DNA from: Myxococcales bacterium
GTDB taxonomy: Bacteria; Myxococcota_A; Polyangia; Polyangiales; Ga0077539
Direction of reading: 5' to 3'
DNA length: 64,000 nucleotides
Assembly (NCBI GenBank): GCA_030652255.1
Contig: JAUSAZ010000011.1
Coordinates: 53,807-117,806 of the forward strand
In this document: piece after piece, positions 28,236 through 38,079 of the stretch
Position numbering within the stretch: position 1 is the stretch's first letter
Layout: each line of letters opens with the position of its first letter
Translations under genes and position numbers: made by a program
Notes under the pieces: generated by a model
Told to the model about the DNA's origin: nothing
Seen by the model: only the letters and a program-made list of their open reading frames with translations
The model's database searches: none

Positions 28236-29556
28236 GGCGGCCACCTCCGGGCTCCGGGCCGTCGGAGCCCGCGGGGTAGGTCTCGAGCGGCGCGCGGCCG
28301 TCGCGGAAGGCCGCGAGCGCGGGGGCCACGATGCGCCACGACTCCTCCGGCTCGGCGGGGCCCACCGAGACGGACCCGTCGCCGCGCAGCGCCGCGTCGA
28401 GCACCCTCGCGTACGCCGACAGCGCCCGCCCCCCCGGTCGGCCCTCCAGCCGGACGGGGCGCAGCGCGTCGTCGCCGTCCGCCGCGCTCGCGTCGAGGGC
28501 GATGGCGCCGTCCAGCAGGTCGAACACCAGCCGGTTGGCGGGCGCCCCCGGGGTCGCTCCGGGGCGGAACACCACCGTGACCTCCGCGCGGTCGCGCGCG
28601 AGCGCCTTGCCCGTGCGCAGCGCGAAGGTCACGCCCTCCCAGCGCGGGCCCTGCACCTCCAGCTCGACCCGCACGAAGGTCTCGGTTCCCTTCGACGGGT
28701 CGACCCCCTCCTCGTCGACGTAGGCCACCGAGTCGCCGTCCTCGGCCTTCCCGTAGCGCGCGCGCAGCACCGCCCCGTCGGCGCCGTCGCCCCGCAGCCG
28801 CGTCCGCCGGAGCACGTCGAGCCGCGCGAGGGCGATGTCCGCCGGGTCGTAGGACGCCGGCGCGTCCATCGCGAACATGGCGAGCACCTGGAGCAGGTGG
28901 CTCTGCACCATGTCCCGGAGCGCGCCGGTGCCGTCGTAGTAGCCGGCGCGGCCCTCGAGGCGGAGCGTCTCGTCCCAGGTGACCTCGACGCGCTCGACGT
29001 GCTCGGCCGAGAGCGCCGCGTCGATGGCGCGGTTGGCCGCGCGAAAGGCCGCCAGGTTGCGCACCGCGCGCAGCCCGAGGAAGTGGTCGACGCGCAGCAC
29101 GGACTCCCGCTCGAAGCGCCGCGCCAGGAGGGCGTTGAGCGCCCTCGCCGACGCGACGTCGTCGCCGAAGGGCTTCTCCAGCACCACCCGGCTCCCGGGG
29201 GGCAGGCCCGCCTCCGCGAGGGCCTCGACCGCCCCGGGCACCGCCGAGGGCGGCAGCGCGAGGTAGGCCGCGACGCCCCGCGCACCCGCGGCCGCCTGCC
29301 GCAGGGCGCCCGCGTCGGTCGCGTCGCCGTGCAGGGCCGAGACGCGCCTGGCGACCCCGGCGTCCGCGCAGGCCTCGTCGAGGGCATCGCGCACGCGCCC
29401 GCCGTACTCGCGCGCCGACTCTTCATTGCGCACGACGGACACCACCCGCAGGGCGGGGTCGAGCCGCCCCGCGGCGTCGAGCTCCGCGAGCGCCGGGAGC
29501 AGGTAGCGCATCGTCAGGTCGCCCGCGCCGCCGAGCACGATCAGCTTGTCGATCAT
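28228..29556 (-). CDS. zwf: Glucose-6-phosphate 1-dehydrogenase
   Basis: 442 residues. Oxidises glucose 6-phosphate to 6-phosphogluconolactone with NAD(P)+. The Rossmann entry LIVLGGAGDLTMRYLLPAL corresponds to the GASGDLAxRKLxP motif; Lys is replaced by Tyr in this copy's RYL. The active-site RVDHFLG (family RIDHYLGK) lacks the trailing Lys of the consensus (LGLRAV). A downstream GYYDGTGALRDMVQSHLLQV matches the substrate-binding helix. The ATG at 29556 overlaps the pgl stop (ATGA). Together with pgl it makes the first two steps of the oxidative pentose phosphate pathway. The missing lysines are odd and could mark a divergent branch. Confidence 0.88.
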   Translation of the reverse strand: MIDKLIVLGGAGDLTMRYLLPALAELDAAGRLDPALRVVSVVRNEESAREYGGRVRDALDEACADAGVARRVSALHGDATDAGALRQAAAGARGVAAYLALPPSAVPGAVEALAEAGLPPGSRVVLEKPFGDDVASARALNALLARRFERESVLRVDHFLGLRAVRNLAAFRAANRAIDAALSAEHVERVEVTWDETLRLEGRAGYYDGTGALRDMVQSHLLQVLAMFAMDAPASYDPADIALARLDVLRRTRLRGDGADGAVLRARYGKAEDGDSVAYVDEEGVDPSKGTETFVRVELEVQGPRWEGVTFALRTGKALARDRAEVTVVFRPGATPGAPANRLVFDLLDGAIALDASAADGDDALRPVRLEGRPGGRALSAYARVLDAALRGDGSVSVGPAEPEESWRIVAPALAAFRDGRAPLETYPAGSDGPEPGGGRRG

Positions 29557-30326
29557 CGCGACACATCCCCCGACAGCCGCGCCGCGGCGGCCTCCGACAA
29601 CAGCCACGCGTACGACCCTCGCGGCGCGACGCCCGCCACCGGCAGCTCGTCGACGCCCGCCCCGCCGAAGAGGGCCCGCCGCACGACCTCGGCCTTCGCG
29701 GGCTCCAGCACCAGCACCTCGACGGCGCGCGCGGCGTTGATCACCGGGAGCGTGAGCGTCACCCGCCCTTCGCCGCCGTGGGCGCGGTCGACGGTCGCGA
29801 CCACCGCGCGCTCGACCTCACACAACGCGGGATCGCCCGGGAACAACGATGCCGTGTGGCCGTCGTCGCCCACCCCGAGGTGCACGAGGTCGAAGGTGGG
29901 CATCGCGTCGCCCGCGCCGAAGAACGCCCGCAGCTCGTGCTCGTAGCGCTGCGCTGCTTCCCCGGCGGGGAGCTCGGCCAGGATGCGGTGCACGTTGCCC
30001 GCGGGGATGGGCACCCGCGCGACGAGCGCCTCCTGGGCCATCCGGAAGTTGCTCCGCGGGTGGTCGGGCGGCACCCCCCGCTCGTCCCCCCAGAAGAGGT
30101 GCACGCGCTCCCACGGGACCTCCCGGGCGATGGGTTGCTCCGCGAGCATCTGGTACATGCGCCGGGGCGTCTCGCCGCCGCTGAGCGCGACCGCGAAGCG
30201 GCCCCGGGCCTCGATGGCGTGTCGCGCGTGCGCCGCGAAGGAGACGGCGCCCGCACGGGACGCCTCCTCGTCGTGAGGGAACACGCGGAGCTCACACGGG
30301 GGGGACGAAGGGCGGGCCTGGCTCAT
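29553..30326 (-). CDS. pgl: 6-phosphogluconolactonase
   Basis: 257 residues of the DevB/SOL family, hydrolysing 6-phosphogluconolactone in the cytoplasm. Motifs: FAVALSGGETPRRMYQML, VHLFWGDERGVPPDHPRSN, and the active-site DLVHLGVGDDGHTASLFPG. The ATG at 30326 (MSQARPSS) was taken, as the frame further upstream lacks coding character. First gene of a four-gene overlapped minus-strand operon (pgl-zwf-GH15-pfkB). A 232-bp non-coding stretch lies upstream and should hold the promoter. Confidence 0.95.
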   Translation of the reverse strand: MSQARPSSPPCELRVFPHDEEASRAGAVSFAAHARHAIEARGRFAVALSGGETPRRMYQMLAEQPIAREVPWERVHLFWGDERGVPPDHPRSNFRMAQEALVARVPIPAGNVHRILAELPAGEAAQRYEHELRAFFGAGDAMPTFDLVHLGVGDDGHTASLFPGDPALCEVERAVVATVDRAHGGEGRVTLTLPVINAARAVEVLVLEPAKAEVVRRALFGGAGVDELPVAGVAPRGSYAWLLSEAAAARLSGDVSR

Positions 30327-30558
30327 GGCCCCCACCGCGGATGCACGTCCCAGGCGAGCGCGTGAGAGGGCTCCCGCGGGCACGCGACGCCGCGTCTGTG
30401 AGGGCGTTCACGACCGTGCGCGCTGTCGCCCCGTGGCTCACCTGTGGTGATCGGCCACACCGTCGCGGAGGCGTTGCCGATCGGTTGCGGCCTGGCGGTC
30501 TCGCGGGCGCCGAAAGCGCGGCGCGCTCGACCCGCGCTCGTGTTGGGCCGACGCCCCC
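30327..30558. other. Non-coding stretch upstream of pgl
   Basis: 232 bp between the start of pgl and the end of the propeller gene, both on the minus strand. No convincing gene, -10 box or long hairpin was seen. Confidence 0.5.
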
Positions 30559-32421
30559 TTACGCCTTCTTCTTCGCCTTCCCCTTCGTCGCGCCCTTCGC
30601 CTTCGCCCCCACCGCGCCCGACCTGAGCGCGCCCGCGACGTCCCACACGCGCACCACCGGCTCCGCGCCGCCGGTCGCGACGCGCGCTCCGTCGTGCGAG
30701 AACGCCGCGCACCACACCGGCCCCACCGCCGCGCGGAACGACGCCCCCACCGCGCCCGTCGCCGCGTCCAGCAGCACCAGCTCGCCCGTCGACAATCCCG
30801 CCGCGACCAGCGATCCGTCCGGCGACGCCGCCACGGACGTCACGGCGCCCGCCTCGGGGTCGGCCAGCAGCTTCAGCGTGCGGCCCTTGTCGGTGCCCTC
30901 CACGTCCAGCAGCACGACGCGCGTGCCCGTGACGCCCACCGCGATGCGCCGCCGGTCGAGCGCCGCCGCGCACTCCCCGCGCGGGATCGCGCGCTCCAGC
31001 ACGACCTTCCCCTTCGCCGCGTCGAGCACCACCAGCTTGTGCCCGCCGTGCTGCACGAACACCCGCGACCCGTCGGGCGACGCCCAGGCCCTCCCCGGGC
31101 GGGCGAGCGACGGCACCGCCACGACGGTCGCGCCCGGCTCGAAGACCACCTCGCGCTCCCCCACCAGCGCCACCCTCCCCCCCGGCAGCGCCACCGCTGC
31201 GTACTTCTGTTCGAAGGGCCCCCCGCGCCGCTCCCACGGCCGCGTGGAGAACACCGCCCCGCCCGCCTCCTCGAACACCAGCGCGGTGGCGCCGTCGATC
31301 GACGCGCAGCCCGGGTTGGAGCCGTGGTGGGCGCGCTCCACCGGGCCGTCGAGCGGGACCATGAAGGTGTCGAAGCGGTCGGTGTGCGCCACGAGCGCGC
31401 GGTCGTCGGCGGTCCAGGCGAGCCCCTGCACCGTGCCGCAGAGCCCGTCGGGGGCGCAGGTCAGCACCGCACAGTCGGGCAGCGAGACGACCGTGATGCG
31501 GCCGTCGCTCCCGGCCACCGTCGCGGAGCGCCCGTCGCGGGAGGACGCCGCGACGCCCCCGCGGTTGGGGGTCTCGAACGTAGCGGCCGCGGTGAGTTCG
31601 CGCGTGCGGACGACGTGCACGTTGCCGTCGTCGCCGCGCCCGAGCAGGTGCGCGCCGTCGGCGGTGGCGTCGAGGGCGTGGAGCGAGAAGTCGCGCGCGG
31701 AGAGCTTCCCCTCGCCCGCGCGCCCGCCCGTCGCGGCGTCGTGGCGCGCGAGGCGGTTGGTGTTGCTGCTCAGGAACACCCACCGCCCGTCGGCCGAGAA
31801 GGCCGCCCCCGCCACGCAGAACTCCGCCCCCGCGAGGCGGTGCAGGTGGCGGCGCGCGGCGAGGTCCCAGAGGTCGGCGCCGTTGTACGAGACGGTCAGG
31901 AGCGTCCGCCCGTCGGGGGAGAACTCCGCCAGGTGGATGTAGTCCGACCCGGGCAGCGCGTGGGCGCCCTCCCAGCACGGAACGTCCCAGGCGAGGGTCG
32001 GGCCGCGCAGGTCCCAGAGGCGCGCGTGCTTCTCGAAGCCGCCGGTGAAGACCAGGTGCGGGTCCGCGGGCGAGGCGGCGAGCGCGATCACCTGGGGGCG
32101 CTCGAGCGGGACGCGGGCCGCCACCGCGCCGGTGGCGAGGTCGAGCACGAGCGCGTGGTCGCGCCAGCCCCCCGCGACGAGGCGGGCGCCGTCGGCGGTG
32201 AACGCGAGGCGCTCCGCCGCGGGGGCCGGCGTGGGGATCCAGCGCACGACCTCGCGCGAGCCGGCGTCGAGGAGCGCGATCCAGCCGCCCACGTCGCCCG
32301 CGAGCAGGGCGCCGTCGGGCGATGGCACGAGCGCGTTGGGGTAGGCGCCGAGGCGCAGGCGGCGGTCGCCCAGGGTGGCGGCGAGGAAGGGCGGCGCGGC
32401 GAAGGGGGCGGCGGGGCTCAT
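30559..32421 (-). CDS. WD40/YVTN-type beta-propeller protein, 620 aa
   Basis: No signal peptide. The sequence consists of repeated blades with SPDG or SxDG turns: LVPSPDGALLAGDVGG, FTADGARLVAGGW, FSPDGRTLLTVSYNGADLWD, FSADGRWVFLSSN, ASSRDGRSATVAG, ASPDGSLVAAGLSTGELVLLD and FSHDGARVATGGAEPVVRVWD. That is enough for two seven-blade propellers or one long one. The C-terminal tail is a Lys/Ala-rich stretch (AVGAKAKGATKGKAKKKA), perhaps nucleic-acid or membrane-surface binding. WD40 proteins are scaffolds; no enzymatic motif is seen. Stands alone 138 bp downstream of the remnant region. Confidence 0.8.
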   Translation of the reverse strand: MSPAAPFAAPPFLAATLGDRRLRLGAYPNALVPSPDGALLAGDVGGWIALLDAGSREVVRWIPTPAPAAERLAFTADGARLVAGGWRDHALVLDLATGAVAARVPLERPQVIALAASPADPHLVFTGGFEKHARLWDLRGPTLAWDVPCWEGAHALPGSDYIHLAEFSPDGRTLLTVSYNGADLWDLAARRHLHRLAGAEFCVAGAAFSADGRWVFLSSNTNRLARHDAATGGRAGEGKLSARDFSLHALDATADGAHLLGRGDDGNVHVVRTRELTAAATFETPNRGGVAASSRDGRSATVAGSDGRITVVSLPDCAVLTCAPDGLCGTVQGLAWTADDRALVAHTDRFDTFMVPLDGPVERAHHGSNPGCASIDGATALVFEEAGGAVFSTRPWERRGGPFEQKYAAVALPGGRVALVGEREVVFEPGATVVAVPSLARPGRAWASPDGSRVFVQHGGHKLVVLDAAKGKVVLERAIPRGECAAALDRRRIAVGVTGTRVVLLDVEGTDKGRTLKLLADPEAGAVTSVAASPDGSLVAAGLSTGELVLLDAATGAVGASFRAAVGPVWCAAFSHDGARVATGGAEPVVRVWDVAGALRSGAVGAKAKGATKGKAKKKA

Positions 32422-32492
32422 TCCGCGAGGGTACCAGCGGCGCGATCGGCGGATTGCCGCCGCGCGCCCTCGGCTCGGCGGGCGCGGGGCGC

Positions 32493-32752
32493 GTGCTCTC
32501 CGGCGGCGTGGTGGCGCTGGTCTACGACCAGGTGATCAGGGACTTCAGCCCCGAGCGGCGCGAGCAGATCGAGCGGGTGTTCGCCGAGGTGCGCCGCGAC
32601 CCGACGCTGCTGGTGCAGCTCACCCCCGAGGGCAAGGACCTCTTCAACGCCCTCGCCACCGAGCGCGACGGCGTGCGCCGGGGGGGCGCTGGTGCGCCTA
32701 CGGGCGCGTGCCGAGCGTGGAGGGCAACGACGCGATGGTGCCGACGCGCCCA
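32493..32752 (+). pseudogene. Gene remnant with frameshift in a G7 run
   Basis: A protein-like stretch begins near the GTG at 32493 (LVYDQVIRDFSPERREQIE, then VRRDPTLLVQLTPEGKDLFN), with good helix-forming composition. At the G7 run (32690-32696) the reading jumps to another frame, which continues as GRWCAYGRVPSVEGNDAMVPT. The protein-like signal ends at 32752, exactly where the 47-bp dispersed repeat begins. No intact start or stop context and no recognised family. It looks like a gene truncated by the repeat and frameshifted, or a sequencing slip in the homopolymer. Confidence 0.35.
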
Positions 32753-32799
32753 CCAGGGCGGCGTCCGGGGCGCATCCGCGAGGGGCCGCGTGGGGGGCT
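32753..32799 (+). repeat. 47-bp dispersed repeat, copy 1
   Basis: 43 of 47 bases match copy 2 at 34482-34528 in direct orientation, sharing the core GGGGCGCATCCGCGAGGGG. Both copies lie outside intact genes and bracket the eroded island 32.8-34.5 kb. Confidence 0.7.
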
Positions 32800-32874
32800 C
32801 TCCCATCGGGTGCACGATCGTAGTGGACGAGCGCCTCGACGGGGACACCATCTCGGCGCCCGATGCGCCGCATG

Positions 32875-33571
32875 CTACGGCTCTTCGACGGGGGGGAGCG
32901 CGCGGAGCCGCGCCTCGATGACCTCGCGCGCGGACGCCGTCACGCCCATCGCCTCGTACGCCCTGTGCCTCGGATCGGGTCGTGCGCGCAGGCGCTCCAG
33001 CGCCCTCGGCCACGCGCTCTCGACCGATGGGCCGTACGCGTTCCGCGCCTTCTCCCAGGCTCCCGCCGGAAGCCCGCCGAGCGCGTGTTCCAGCAGCAAG
33101 AGGTCCATGACGTCTCGGCCGAGCGCGCCGTCGTCCCAGAGTCGGTCTTCGTTGGCGAGCAGCTTCTCGGCGACGAGGTCCTCATCGGTCAGTCGCGCGA
33201 CGGGCAGCGTCGCGTCATCGGCCCCGACGAGGTCGATCCCCCCCCTCGCTGACGATCTCGAACTTCAGCGGCTGGCCGTTGATGTCGATGGCCATGCGGA
33301 TGCCGTAGCGATCGACCCGCGCCTCGCGGGCGAGCGTCACGGGCGAGCGGAAGAGGCCCTGCGCTCCATCGCGGTGCACCCGCTCGCGGAGCATGCGGTA
33401 GCCGTCGCGTGAGGCGCACAGGAAGTCGACGTCCCTCGAGACGCGGAACTCCTCGCATCGGAGGGAGACCGCCGATCCGCCGCCGAACCAGCACTCGGCG
33501 GCGCGGAAGAGGGGCGCGTCGATGCGGTCGAGCAGCGCGATCACCCGCCGGCTCTCCTCCCGCTCAACCAA
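32875..33571 (-). pseudogene. AbiEii-like nucleotidyltransferase, frameshifted in a G8 run
   Basis: The N-terminal part (start TTG at 33571) has the nucleotidyltransferase core WFGGGSAVSLRCEEFRVSRDVDFLC. After about 108 residues it meets eight G in a row (coding strand, 33238-33245). Removing one G gives a continuous frame IDLVGADDATLPVARLTDEDLVAEKLLANEDRLWDD (read in pieces), the KLLANxDR helix typical of AbiEii, ending in RLRALPPVEEP at 32875. So the full product would be about 231 residues. It may be a real inactivating frameshift, a phase-variable switch, or a sequencing slip. A small gene lies directly upstream and overlaps its start. Confidence 0.65.
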
Positions 33572-33761
33572 GGAACACCCCCCGCCCGTAGGTAGCGACC
33601 AGTCGATCGAAGAAGCGCCGCTCGTGGTCGGTCATGGTCGCCCGGTCGACCCACTGCCGGTTGGCCTCGTAGAGCGCGAAGGCCTCCGGCTCGGAGACCT
33701 CATCGGTCATCCGGCTCCAGAGCAGAAATCGGAGCTGGGGGAGATCGTCGCCGACGCGCAT
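33564..33761 (-). CDS. Small protein upstream of the AbiEii-like gene, 65 aa
   Basis: Sequence MRVGDDLPQLRFLLWSRMTD followed by a helical remainder (EAFALYEANRQWVDRA, HERRFFDRLVATYGRG). No signal peptide. It overlaps the TTG start of the AbiEii-like gene by 8 bases, so the two are one translational unit, as in toxin-antitoxin arrangements. No known antitoxin motif is seen. The ATG at 33761 is the only good start. Confidence 0.55.
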   Translation of the reverse strand: MRVGDDLPQLRFLLWSRMTDEVSEPEAFALYEANRQWVDRATMTDHERRFFDRLVATYGRGVFLG

Positions 33762-33849
33762 GGTGACTGTGGCGGAGCGTACGCCCTGGGCGACGCTCGA
33801 TCACGCGCCGCCTTCGACTCACCCTTTCGCACCGACAGGCTCATCGGCG

Positions 33850-34128
33850 TCAGTACTGCGACGTGCTCTGCACGATGCGCCAACGCTCGACGACGACGTG
33901 ACCGTCGCGCATCGAGGTGACGGTCACCACGCCCGCGGCGCGGTCGACCACGAGGCGCTCCGTGGTGCTGAACGCGCCCGTCGCATCGCGGGGTCGAAGG
34001 ATCCCCTCCGCGGCGCGCTGGGGCGCGAGCGCGGGGCAGTCGCAGTCGAAGCCGAGGCAGCCGCCGAGGGTGAACACCCCCAGGACGAGCGCGGCGAGCG
34101 TCCGGTGCGGAGCGTCAATACGCGGCAT
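33850..34128 (-). CDS. Small lipoprotein, 92 aa
   Basis: Lipobox TLGGC after a short signal sequence (TLAALVLGVFTLGGC). The mature part has a DCDCPALAP motif and a beta-rich C-terminus (TTERLVVDRAAGVVTVTSM, HVVVERWRIVQSTSQY). Its start lies inside the end of the upstream exported-protein gene (14-base overlap), so the two are a pair. Function unknown. Confidence 0.65.
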   Translation of the reverse strand: MPRIDAPHRTLAALVLGVFTLGGCLGFDCDCPALAPQRAAEGILRPRDATGAFSTTERLVVDRAAGVVTVTSMRDGHVVVERWRIVQSTSQY

Positions 34129-34387
34129 AGGTCACGCCTTCCGAGCCGCGCCGCGGATCGCGCAGAGAGACCTCCGAGGGAGAGCTCGCGACCACGGTGA
34201 GCGCGAGCCCCTGGTAGGGATCGACGCTCGACGCCACGCCGTCCACGGTGACCGAGTCGATGATCAGGGTGAGGTGCTCCCGCGGCGGGCCGGCGCACGA
34301 GCACGCGGCCGCGTGATCGCCCCAGGACAGCAGGGCCACGAGAGCGAGGACGGCGGGAGCGATCAGGGGACGGTGGAGGGCGCTCAT
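34115..34387 (-). CDS. Small exported protein with CSC motif, 90 aa
   Basis: Signal peptide APAVLALVALLSWGDHAAA, then CSCAGPPREHL at the mature N-terminus (a cleavage before ACSC, possibly a lipidated Cys). The rest is a short beta-rich domain (IIDSVTVDGVASSVDPYQG, LTVVASSPSEVSLRDPRRG). The ATG at 34387 is chosen from the signal peptide. First gene of a pair with the 92-aa lipoprotein. Unknown function. Confidence 0.62.
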   Translation of the reverse strand: MSALHRPLIAPAVLALVALLSWGDHAAACSCAGPPREHLTLIIDSVTVDGVASSVDPYQGLALTVVASSPSEVSLRDPRRGSEGVTYAAY

Positions 34388-34481
34388 CGCAGCGGAGCGT
34401 AGCGAATCGCCCAGCGCGTGATCGGGGCTTGAGGGGACCCGCGGGCGATCGGCGCCCGACAGCGCCCTCGCCATCTCCGCG

Positions 34482-34528
34482 CCAGGGCGGCGATCGGGGC
34501 GCATCCGCGAGGGGCTGCGTGGCGGGCT
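34482..34528 (+). repeat. 47-bp dispersed repeat, copy 2
   Basis: Direct repeat of 32753-32799 with four mismatches, located between the divergent exported-protein and secA genes. Confidence 0.7.
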
Positions 34529-34799
34529 TCTTCGGATAAGGGATGTTCGGGACCGGTCGTCGACCACCCGCGAGGGTGGCGCCGATCGGTTGCGGTGGAG
34601 ACCGGGGCGGGGCCCCGGGGCGGGGGAGACCGGCTGGAGGCGTGGGTCACCACCCCCGTCCCCCGAATCCGGGGCGACGAGCGCCGGGCGTTGTCGGGGG
34701 AGCGGGGGTGGACTATGACTTCGCGCCCCGGAAGACTCCGGCGGTGGTTCGGGTTGTGCCTGCGCACGGCGACCACCGCGGCGCTCTCCGCGGTCACGG

Positions 34800-34804
34800 A
34801 AGGA
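34800..34804 (+). promoter_or_regulatory. Shine-Dalgarno AAGGA for secA
   Basis: Eight bases before the ATG at 34813; supports this start over the in-frame ATG at 34543, whose extra 90 codons are Gly/Arg-rich leader. Confidence 0.65.
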
Positions 34805-34812
34805 ACCACTCG

Positions 34813-38037
<3,225 letters not shown>

Positions 38038-38038
38038 G

Positions 38039-38079
38039 GGCCGGTCGGGGCCCCCCGCTGGGCCCCTCCGCTACCGGCC
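38039..38079. terminator. Possible bidirectional terminator between secA and mutL
   Basis: GGCCGGT (38039-38045) and ACCGGCC (38073-38079) can pair, with a GC-rich smaller stem in between. The right arm includes the mutL stop. No U-tract, so weak. Confidence 0.35.

Larger units (their letters stand above)
34388..34812. other. 425-bp intergenic region before secA
   Basis: Divergent spacer between the small exported protein and secA. It holds copy 2 of the 47-bp repeat and several GC-rich stems (around 34600-34680). No gene with good coding character is seen; a promoter for secA should lie here but no clear box could be picked out. Confidence 0.5.

Noticed and set aside
30476..34595. A 15-bp identity (GCCGATCGGTTGCGG) at 30476-30490 and 34581-34595, with some similar flanking bases
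   Set aside because: A 15-bp match between two places in 64 kb of GC-rich DNA is expected by chance, and the flanks align only loosely. Unlike the 47-bp repeat it is not convincing.
34388..34812. N-terminal extension of SecA from the in-frame ATG at 34543
   Set aside because: The extra 90 residues are Gly/Arg/Pro-rich and carry no secretion domain; AAGGA and [11 protein letters not shown] at 34813 match known SecA starts.
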